From positions 64,705,646 through 64,769,645 of the forward strand of contig CM060193.1 of assembly GCA_030549335.1 (NCBI GenBank): a stretch of 64,000 bases of DNA, in the 5' to 3' direction. Source of the stretch: Pontederia crassipes. Its lineage: Eukaryota > Streptophyta > Magnoliopsida > Commelinales > Pontederiaceae. The position numbers and the translations under genes were made by a program. The notes under the pieces were generated by a model. That model did no database searches, had not been told where the DNA came from, and saw nothing but the letters and a program-made list of their open reading frames with translations. Position 1 is the first letter of the stretch, and the number at the start of each line of letters is the position of its first letter. Shown here piece after piece: positions 30,481-39,520 of this stretch.

Positions 30481-31749
30481 TTATTGACAATCCAAATGTT
30501 AGATACAATAGATATGGTGTTTTTCATAATTGGACTAAACGAAGGCGGTAGCGACATTGGTGACGCCTCGACAACTTTGGACGAACCATGTCGTGTGAAA
30601 AAGGGTTGCATCTATGGTCTTAGATAATCTACGATCATGGAGATATTGGATATGATTGTACATCGATATTCAATTATCCAAGACGGGATGTGAAATGACT
30701 TTTTGAACAAGGAGATAGCATATGGAAATAATGATTCACAAAAGTACGATAAGAAATACGACAAGAGATCTAAAATGAAGTATGACAAGAGTTTGAGCAA
30801 CAACAACGACAAATGTTAAAAGTTCAAAATGTACCGACAGTTCTAAACCTAGGGTTGCTCCATACAAATAGGTAAAATACAAATAACAAATTTTTTTGAC
30901 ACCACAAATATGTAATATGGACCTATTTCAAGCTTGACTAGTGATCTGAAAAATCATTTTATTTCAAACTTAAGAAGTAATGCACAAGAAATCTATATGC
31001 AAGTAAAGAACAAAAAAATGTATTTCAGAAAACCGAAAAACCTTACAATAGCCGTCACAGACCTTCGTCCAGCCCTCGCCACCTTCTCGATCAACACAGG
31101 GGCAGGAGAAAAATGAGCATCTTAGTTGAACAACAACAAGTGTCCAAAGTCAACAGGAAAAAAAATAAATGAAAATCATGATGCGACAAATGATACATGA
31201 CCAACAAGACGACAACTAGATTATGTAGAATATTTTAATTTAGGAAATTATGCAATAAATATTTCAAAATTGATTTATAATTTATTAACATTATTTTAAT
31301 TTTAATTATGTAAAAAATATTTTATTTTATTAATTTTATTTAAAATTTTAATTTATTTGAAACTAAAATTTGAAATTTGGCAAACTTTGGTTTAATTTTT
31401 AAATTTTATAAATTCATTTTTCATTTTTTAAAGTTAATTTAATTTATTCAACTTAGCGACAAATCTTTTGATTTTTTGCAAGTTTCAACGATCGTGATAT
31501 GGCGTATCACGACCATCGAAAGGTTCCGATGAATGTTTATCTTTCGAAACTTCCGAAAGTTCATCTAGTGACGAACAAAGCCGTCACAAGTTTCGACGAA
31601 TTTGTGTTGCCCGTCTGAAAATACTTTGCGATGAATGTTTTTCGAACGATTCATTGTCGTTGCAAAAGTCATTGGAAAGTGGATATTCCGATGGATCTTC
31701 TAGAATTTCCGATGGATCCATTAGAAATTTGAATTTTCCTTTAGCAAAT

Positions 31750-32146
31750 TATGATCAATTGCAAGGAATATATGAGTTGTAAACATTTCATTTTTAGGAG
31801 ACTTATAAGAATATTTAATATAAATATTTGGAGCAATTTTATGGGAAAAATATTGAATATTCTATATTTTTAATAAAATATAATGAATCCCTCTTCTACA
31901 TTATGAAGCTTATAGTCCATGGTATACTTTATTACATCATATTATTGTAATAAACTTTTATATTATAAAATTATTTCCTATAATAAAATAAAAAAAATGA
32001 TATAACATATTAAGGGGCTGTTTGGGAGATGAATAAAATAGTGAATAGACTTTTATTCAACATGATATTACCAAACAAGAAAACAATATTAGGATGATTT
32101 GTTCTAGGAATATGAAAAAGCTGAAATTAAACGAGGTTAACAATTC
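31750..32146. other. AT-rich spacer left of the hAT-type element
   Basis: No gene. From about 32014 the sequence GGGGCTGTTTGGGAGATG looks like the start of a further TIR element (many plant MITEs open with G-rich CTGTTTGG). If so, the hAT-type element at 32155 is nested inside it. The right end of such an outer element, expected near 33.4 kb, was not clear. Confidence 0.35.
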
Positions 32147-32397
32147 ATCTCAACTAGGGGTGGCAATATTCTCCACCCCCGCGGGGCCCCGCGGGGATTC
32201 CCCATTCGGGGCCCTGCATTCGGGGATTTTTTTCCCCGCGGGGGCGGGGATGGGGGCAAACTGCCCCGCCCCCTCTTTCGGGGATCGGGGTGGAGGGACT
32301 ACCCCCGCCCCGTCGAGGCCCCGAATCCCTAATAAATTATTTATAATTATTAATTATTATAATTATATTTATTAGATTACATCTCAATCGTCCATTT

Positions 32398-32434
<37 letters not shown>

Positions 32435-33356
32435 AAAATTAGCGTGAGATCACCTCAAATCAGTGAATCTCAGCCGTTATAATCATACATCAATGGTCCA
32501 GATCGACATCTTAGTTGAATCTGGTTCAAATGAAAAAAAAAAACTAGGTTCAGTCTTTTATTTAGTCTCATGAGATCTGGATCGTTGGTGTATGATTATA
32601 ACGGCTGAGATTCACTGATTTGAGGGCGAGATTAAAATCTCTGATCTCACGCTAATATTCCTCTCTCTCTATATATATATAACATTAAACCCTAACAACT
32701 ATCTTCTTTCTCCCTTTTCTCTCAAATCTCAACTCACAACTCTCAAATCTACTACGAGTCTACGACCAGTCGGCCGCCGACGCGTCGTCGAAGGCGGGTC
32801 GTCATCGTGGTCGAGGGCGTTGTCGTCGAGGGGATCGCCGTGGTTGTCGTCGTTTGGTCGTCGTGGGCGGCGGCCGAAAGGGCGGGTCATCGTCGAGGGC
32901 TATTTCGCCGCTGCGCGCGCAGCGGCGATTTCGCCACTGTGCTCGCGCGCTGCGTGCAACGGCGATTTTCTGCGCGCAGCGGCAAAAGTGGCGATTTCGC
33001 CGTTGCGCTCGCGCGCTGCACACAGCGGTGGCAGCGTGCAGAGGCGAACGCCTCTGCGCGCAGAGGTGTCACCTTTGCGCACCGTGCGCAGACCAAAATT
33101 TTTTTATTTTGTAATTTTTTTTAATTATTCACATTATTCACCTTTTCACAATTTTTTGACTATTTTTTAATTTTTTTACATTATTTAATAAAAAATTCGA
33201 GGAATCGTGTTCCCCGTGGGGATTCAGGACCCCGCGGGAATCGGGACGGGGGATAAAATTTCTCCCGGACCGGGGATTCGGGGCGGGGTCGGGATGGGGT
33301 CGGGTTGTCGGGGTCGGGGCGCTCGAACATCGGCGGGTGACATCCCTAATCTCAAC
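32147..33356. mobile_element. GC-rich hAT-type non-autonomous element with 8-bp target duplication
   Basis: The body 32155-33348 (1194 bp) is flanked by perfect direct repeats ATCTCAAC (32147-32154 and 33349-33356). The termini are TAGGGGTGGCAATAT and, read inward from the right, TAGGGATGTCACCCG. Both subterminal zones are extremely GC-rich, with stacked CGGGGATTC, CCCCGCGGGG and GGGTCGGG units. A second GC-rich block at 32760-33090 contains repeated GCGATTTCGCC/GCGCGCAGCGGC motifs. No transposase is seen. A separate MITE sits inside at about 32431-32665. The open frames in the GC-rich block are low-complexity and not credible genes. Confidence 0.85.
32431..32665. mobile_element. MITE with long terminal inverted repeats, nested in the hAT-type element
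   Basis: The left arm (ATTAGCGTGAGATCACC, TCAAATCAGTGAATCTCAGC, CGTTATAATCATACATCAA) is mirrored by the right arm on the opposite strand with few changes, over about 75 bp or more. The element could fold into one long hairpin around an A-rich loop near 32530. It inserted in or beside an AT microsatellite (32401-32430), which hides the target duplication. Confidence 0.8.
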
Positions 33357-33689
33357 ATGATAAATAATTGAACTTGGCTACACTATTTATTTCCAACACT
33401 CAATGGTGATGTTTAGTTGGGGATTACTTATAGTCTTATTCAAAGAGTAAGAACTGCTAAATTGATGGATCTGTTAGTCATTAATATTATTCTTAAAGTT
33501 AGTAAATGTGAGTGTAGGAATGGAAGGCGAATAAAAAGAATAGCATGTATAAAATTTTGATAAAAAGATTAAAAAATAGGTGTATGAGCAAAAAAAGTTA
33601 AATATTTCTATTCATATCCCTTACATGAATAATTAAATTTGATTCTTGCCTTTTTTTTCCGTGTTGACCCCTTCGTTTGATGTGAATAA

Positions 33690-33930
33690 TCCATCTATCA
33701 TTTTTCATTCCGCTTTCAATTGGGGACTTATGCATAGGTCTTAAGTTTGAATTTATAAAATACATAAATTTTTTATTAAGAACATTATTATTAAGCACAC
33801 GACATAAAATAATTTTATCAGATTAATTAAACTCGATGATGAACGGACTTTCAATATGTGAATAATGCATATAATCATTGACATCACACGAATTAAATCG
33901 TCAGCACTATTCCCAATGACTAGTAAAAAT
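33690..33930. mobile_element. SINE-like copy, degraded
   Basis: The segment AAACTCGATGATGAACGG ... TTTCAATATGTG ... GCATATAATC ... ACACGAATTAAATCGTCAGC aligns in order with the body of the SINE at 55429-55674. An upstream AAGTTTGAATTT could be a worn B box. No target repeats were found. Confidence 0.4.
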
Positions 33931-34261
33931 GTTTCGTAGATAAATTAACGATTATTATTTTATATCGTTCTATTTACCATTCAAACACTTTAATTTTTTT
34001 TATATTCTAAAATATTATTAAAATAATAAAAATTGAGCTCCTTCGATCCCACTCCCTTGCGCCCTTTCGGCCGTTGGTGATCGTTGGATTGATCTCACCG
34101 CGGGTGCACATAGCCCAGCGCCCAAATCCTAGATGACCGTCTTCGATGCGCCATTTAAAAACCCTCGAACCCAATCCCATCGCTTATCTGCCACCACCGC
34201 GCACCACCAACCACTTCAACGAGCGCCGAGTCGAGGAGGAGAGCTCGGAGGTCGGCCGCCA

Positions 34262-37200
34262 ATGGCGTCTTGCTCCGTCCCGTCCTTCGTCGCCGCCAAG
34301 CCTTCGGCGTCTCCCATGGCCTCATCAGCTCTTTCCGTGCCGTCCTCCCTGCCCTTGACCATCCCAAGGGGTTTCCACGGTCTGAGGAGGAGCAGCATCG
34401 GCCTCCGACAGCCAGCTCACTCCGCTAGGACGGTCGCGGCGCCCGCCTCCTCTCACAAACGCAGCGTCATCGTCAAAGCCTCTTCTGGGGTTTGTGATCT
34501 TTCTCCAGCCTTCTCTCTTTTCGCTTCAGGTTTCTACTTCTCGCTCAAAGGTTGGAGTCTATTGATTTCTAGGTTGAGCTCGATGACCCTGCGCTTCGGA
34601 TATAGAAAAATGTTTTTCGTCTCAGTGTTTTGGTTTTCCACTCTTTTTTTATTCGGCCACTGGTTCGCTTTTGTGCAGGACGCCCCGTTGGTTGGAAATG
34701 TAGCACCAGATTTTGAGGCTGAAGCTGTTTTCGATCAGGAGTTCATCAAGGTATCACAAAGAGATTAAGAAATGATCACTACTACGAGCTTGCTTGTTTA
34801 TGGGTTCCGCTCTCCGTAACTAGTTGTCTTTTGTGTGCGTTTATGTATGAAATGCAAATTTAGACTTTTCAACGATCACGGGGTGTTAGCTTCACTTTAT
34901 CCACCGTGTTCTGCAACATTGATAGTCGGAGACGGTTAAACTCTTAATTCAGGCAGTTTATTCATGTTTTTCTAAATGAGTAGAATTAAACCTAGTAAAA
35001 AGATTGTTCATAATGATCACCACTTATAGGTTCTCCTGGCTGCCTTTCATTTGTTCATGACTTGAAGCGGAAACCGTTTGCATAAATAAAAGAAGCAATA
35101 GACATTTTTCATAGTTTATTATCGGTTGTCCCAGAAATAACTATGGCAATTTATGTTGCATGTTTGCTATGGCTTCCTTTTGGCTGTTGAGTCATACTTT
35201 GAGATGCTGTTTTTGTGTATCATGGTGAATGCATATTGATGAACAGAAGCTGTTCTATTGCCGAGTGCCCTGCAGGAAGAGCACATCTGACCAGAACATT
35301 TAATTTAATGTCTTTTTCTTTGCTGATTTTCTCGTGTTTAAAGGCACTAGACACATGTTATGTTTTCGTTTTCAGAGTATAATCTACTTTCTCTTAAAAG
35401 ATATCGTTCTTTTGTAATATATTGAATTCACGTAATTGCACCTACATACACATAAAGACTGTAATACCCTATGACATATATTGCGGAGAACGAGCCTTTA
35501 ATTTCTATAAATACATCCAGAGATGTGATGGGTTACCCTCTTTGTAAGACAAACATAAAAAAGAAAGCACTTGGCGAGGTTATTGTTATTGTTCATACTT
35601 TCACTAGTATGCAGCTTATTCTTTACTAAATAGGATGTTTTTGATAAGATACCACTTTGTATTAGTTAGTGGCTGGTTAATTAAGTAGTGGGTAGTTAGA
35701 AGTTGTATGAGTTAGTGGCTGATTAACAAAGTAGTGGGTAGTTAGTTATATTTGTATTTGCATGCTATAAATACATGCATGGGTTTTAGATTTAGGATTG
35801 CCTTTTGAAATGTGTTTATCAATTAGGTAATTGGAGTTTGGTCCACTCCATACGGATTTATGGAGATTTGTCATCTCGAATTGACAAGTTATTAGTAGTA
35901 ATAGTGTTTAAGATTCTTGCACTTTTACTACTAATAATAGTTATCCTAGTTTTATTTTAGTTGTATTTTCAGTTTGTATCAGTTTTGCTGTTATTAAATA
36001 GTTTCTCCTAAAAGTAAATTAATCATTGGTATATTTTGACAGGTCAAACTATCCGAATATATTGGGAAGAAGTATGTGATTTTATTTTTCTATCCATTGG
36101 ACTTCACATTTGTTTGCCCTACTGGTAGGTGTGAAGTTTTAGCAACATGTACAAAGTTCATATTAAAAAGATTTCTTATGATGATTATTGCTTTTCATTT
36201 TATTGACAGAGATTACTGCCTTCAGTGACCGATACTCAGAATTTGAGAAGCTAGATACTGAGATATTGGGAGTTTCAGTTGACAGTGTGGTAAAGTGTTC
36301 CCCTAATATGCTTTTGTGGTTTGTTATCTTCAGAATTTATCCCCTTGGCCTTGCTGTAGTTTTTTATTAGGAATGACCATATATGTGAACGAGTCGGAGT
36401 GGCTCCTATTAGTGAGAAAATGGTAGAGAATCGTTTGAGATGGTTTGGTCATGTTCAGAGAAGACCATTAGATGCGCCAGTAAGAAGAGTAGATCAAATA
36501 ATCTGGAGCCCGATTAAAAGGCAGACACTTGACGAACTAATAGAGCAAGATCTATTGGTGAATAATATACCGAAATGTTTGGTTACTAATAGAGCGAAAT
36601 GATGTCGTATGATCCATGTGATCCCACCTAATGGGATAAGGCTTTGTTGTTGTTGTTGTACAGTGAACATTGGATAAAAAGGTTAGTTAGTTAGTTCAGA
36701 ATCATGTCATCGACCTCAGGTTTCTGATTATATAGTCTAGATCTGCTCTTACTTCCTGTAGATATGCATCAAAGTCATCACAGAAGAAGCATTCATAATA
36801 GCGATTAAGCTATTGACTTGATTAAATCCTGTCAATGATATTAAGATTTTGCTATATAAAAAAATTAATCTTATTTCCTTGGAAATAATTACTTGGAGTT
36901 TGTAATAAGCGATGAAAGGAAAGTGTCAACACCCAGCATTATTAAAAAATTCTATCCATCAGTGATATTTTGTTTTATGGTGGTTTTTCATTTGGTAAAT
37001 TCTGGGGGATGGAGTATGGTTGGGTTTATGGCGCTTTAATTGTAATGACAGAACTACTATGCTGCTTGCAGTTCTCTCATCTTGCCTGGGTTCAAACAGA
37101 CAGGAAGTCTGGAGGGCTTGGAGATCTGAATTACCCACTGATTTCTGATATAACTAAATCAATTTCAAAATCTTTTGGAGTATTGATCCCGGATCAGGTA

Positions 37201-37799
37201 TATATTTCTATCTTTATTGCCACTTAATGAGGTTGAATTTTGTCTAGTTTTTAGCAACTCAGTAACACACCCTTTCCATCATAAATATTTTTAATGTTGG
37301 CCTTTCTCTCATAATTTAATCCAAACATAAACCTAATTGTTTTGAGTGGATAGCTAAAATGAGTCAAACTACTATTTGTACTAACATGGTCAAATGAGTG
37401 GGCAGGGTATTGCATTGAGAGGATTATTTGTTATTGACAAAGAGGGAGTAATTCAGCACTCCACCATCAACAACCTCGCCATTGGTCGTAGTGTTGATGA
37501 AACCTTGAGGACTCTTCAGGTAATTGGAAGAACTCTGGAAATTTTCTGGTTTTTTAATCTTTAAAGGCGGGCATGTGAAAAAAAAAGTTCATGACCCCTT
37601 GTTGCTATTGTGTACATCATACCTGTTGACGTCGCATGCTTTACGCACTTCTGATGACTGATCAAATCTGATGTCTTTGCAGGCTTTGAAGTACGTGCAA
37701 GAGAACCCTGATGAGGTTTGCCCTGCAGGATGGAAGCCTGGAGATAAATCCATGAAGCCAGATCCCAAGCTAAGCAAAGAGTATTTTGAATCCATCTAA
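34262..37799 (+). CDS. BAS1: Plastid 2-Cys peroxiredoxin (BAS1 type)
   Basis: Seven exons (34262-34489, 34679-34750, 36043-36124, 36210-36289, 37072-37197, 37406-37519, 37683-37799) encode 272 aa, the normal family length. Residues 1-75 are a Ser/Ala/Arg-rich plastid transit peptide. The mature part starts [20 protein letters not shown]. The peroxidatic cysteine is in [15 protein letters not shown], and the resolving cysteine in [14 protein letters not shown]. The conserved [33 protein letters not shown] and the C-terminal [14 protein letters not shown] are present; this tail makes eukaryotic 2-Cys enzymes sensitive to over-oxidation. The enzyme reduces hydrogen peroxide and organic peroxides in the stroma as a dimer, recharged by NTRC or thioredoxins. 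The start is the first ATG giving the transit peptide; an upstream in-frame ATG at 34133 is thought to lie in or before the leader. Intron 4 carries a LINE fragment. TTTAAAA at about 34152 is a possible TATA element. Confidence 0.95.
36366..36661 (+). mobile_element. 3' fragment of an RTE-type LINE in peroxiredoxin intron 4
   Basis: It encodes the LINE C-terminus [20 protein letters not shown] and [15 protein letters not shown], nearly identical to the LINE at 24 kb. It ends in the same tail (GGGATAAGGCTTTG then GTTGTTGTTGT). Compared with that copy it lacks about 15 bp, the GRGRPRR segment. It is strongly 5' truncated and in the sense orientation of the host gene. Target repeats were not recognised. 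Confidence 0.85.
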
Positions 37800-38408
37800 G
37801 GACAGTGTATTTGCATTTACTCTGGTGTGATGTTTGAAAGACCTAGACAGTGACAGTGAGTTTTGGCCGTGGGGGTAGTGAATGTGTGCCTACTATAACA
37901 TTCTTCGTTCGTTGTATCTGAGTTTCTCTGAATAATTCGAACGAGTGTTCACTCTTCTCTATCAGATGCAGTCTGTTTTCTTTTATGCAATCTGCTTGCC
38001 TCACTCTCAAGTCTACTTCTTGCGTGATTTCGTGCGTGATATATGTTTTTGTTTCGAGAAAAAAAAACAAGACAAGCTTTTTTAGATACGAAGTTTTGTA
38101 TCTAGAAAGGCTTAACAAAATTTAATTCACTTCATGATTAAATATTAGTGCATGATTATTGTCAATTCAAAATATATTATTGTCACTTCATTTTATTAAA
38201 AATATTCAGCACGTTAGCACTAGAAATGCATATTTTTTTTTCGTGAGTAAATATATATCTCTATTTTGGAAAAAAAGGTTGTCGGAATCTCTCATCAATA
38301 ATCTGCTATTAACCTCCGATGAGCTTTGTGTGATACTAATATTAATAACAAGAAAAAAATCTAATCTTTTTACTAATTTTAAATTTTACTAATATATCTA
38401 CCTTTGTC
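37800..38408. other. Peroxiredoxin 3' region and AT-rich spacer
   Basis: Probably the 3' untranslated region of the peroxiredoxin gene to about 38000, then AT-rich sequence. AAAATATATTATTGTCA with TTCATTTTATT at 38167-38197 recurs at 46567-46592. No gene. Confidence 0.4.
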
Positions 38409-38809
38409 TATAACGGGTGTCCCTCCAACTTAAATGAGTATAATGGATGTCCCCCAACTTAAATGGGACTCTCCCCGACAAGCGATTCATCACGGTTCGC
38501 GGATCGACCGGTTATGCTACAAAGCCTCGACCGATCTCATTTTTTTCCTCTCTTCGTTTCTTCTTTCTGCGCCGCCTCCGCGACGACCTTCCGCGACCCC
38601 GCACTACCACCGACCCCGCACACCGAGCGCCGCCGCACGCCGCCACCCCTTCACGCCGCGAGCAAGCCGAGCGCCGCTGCACTACGCACGCCGCCGAGCG
38701 CCGGCGAGTTCGACCGCCCGGCCGCCGACCCCACACGCCGCCGCCCCGCTGCCGCCGAGTTCGCGCACTGCGCCGCCGGCGCCATTTCAGACGGGGAACA
38801 CCCATTATA
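38409..38809. mobile_element. Terminal-inverted-repeat element with GC-rich core
   Basis: The left end TATAACGGGTGTCCCTCC, with AACTTAAATG behind it, pairs with the right end read inward, TATAATGGGTGTTCCCCGTC, with TGAAATGG behind it: about 23 of 28 positions. The left motif is repeated in tandem at 38440-38467. The core 38560-38790 is very GC-rich (repeated CGCCGCC and CCGACCCC) and matches no recognised protein. No target duplication was found. It lies directly upstream of the NSRP1-like promoter. Confidence 0.5.
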
Positions 38810-39520
38810 TCCATAAAAAGGTATGACATCACAAAATAAAACGGCCCGTTCCAAAGGCTCAACTTATCGTTTCGTGTTAAATTGGGAGTCGGTCCAAAGT
38901 CCGGTTGAATCTGGTGTCAATTTCACGTCCCAATTCGTCGCACGATCGTGCAATTTTACCCCATAGGAAGAAACAAAAAGCCGATGCCCTAGTTACCTCC
39001 GCCTGCCGCCGTGCGTTGCCACCGCCTCGCGTTGCTGCCGTCACACGTCGCCGTGAATCGCCGGTAGTCCCTTACTCCTCGCTCCCTCAATCTCTCTCTC
39101 TCTAGCTGTCACCGTTCTTTTTCTGACGGTCCTCATCGCGGAGGGAGCAGCGCAGGGCTCCGGCTCCCTGCTCGCTAGCATGGGAGAGCTGCGCCGAGGT
39201 CGCCCTGCTCGCGCAGGGCTTGCAGGCCTCGTGAAGAGGGAGGCCTCCCTGAAGGTGTTTGTGCCTTTAAGTTAGGAGTAGGATTATATAAGTAACTGTT
39301 TAAGCCTGTTTAAAACTTTGAGGAACAGTTGTTACACTCAGCGGATGCATTAAGTTTCTCTGTGACAAGTCAGGAATAGGATTATTTGGTAATTTGATGA
39401 AAATTTTGCTTTATTATAAAGAAATTACATTTTTTTCCAGATCTATGTGTCGTGTCCGATTTACTTGTTTGACAGCATTGATTTCGTGTTTTTTGTTAGC
39501 AGAATCGGAGGGAGAAGGGG
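38810..39520 (+). promoter_or_regulatory. Promoter, 5' leader and leader intron of the NSRP1-like gene
   Basis: GC-rich leader-like sequence around 38960-39240 is followed by AT-rich sequence and the acceptor TTTTGTTAGCAG at 39491-39502, 18 bp before the start codon. This suggests an intron within the 5' leader. The donor could not be chosen with confidence. A short CT tract lies at 39089-39104. Confidence 0.45.

Larger units (their letters stand above)
27920..31746 (+). mobile_element. CACTA (En/Spm) DNA transposon relic with transposase remnant
   Basis: The left end is CACTACAAGAAAATT at 27920. The right end read inward is TGCTAAAGGAAAATTC, a worn form of the same terminus. AAT lies on both sides (27917-27919 and 31747-31749), the 3-bp duplication CACTA elements make. 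Both ends carry dense subterminal repeats (TTCGACGG, CGTCGAAA, TTTCGACGA at about 28060-28260 and 31440-31720). The interior holds a decayed TNP2-type transposase at 28970-30480 and AT-rich sequence. Length is about 3.8 kb, shorter than most autonomous CACTA elements. Confidence 0.85.

Noticed and set aside
32807-33170. Overlapping 70-116 codon frames in the GC-rich block
   Set aside because: They are repetitive Ala/Arg/Ser-rich frames on both strands within a hAT-type element, with no family match.
34133-34261. Upstream in-frame ATG of the peroxiredoxin gene
   Set aside because: Starting there would put a non-plastid-like extension in front of the typical MAS... transit peptide and would cover the likely TATA region near 34152.
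35640-36000. Possible solo LTR in peroxiredoxin intron 2 (CTATAAATACATGCATGGG promoter-like part)
   Set aside because: No matching ends or target duplication could be shown, and the repeated GTGGCTGGTTAA / GTAGTGGGTAGTTAG words may be a local duplication.
38434-38862. Frames of 117-130 codons in several frames and on both strands
   Set aside because: GC-rich composition without stops explains them. They lie within a TIR element and resemble no protein.
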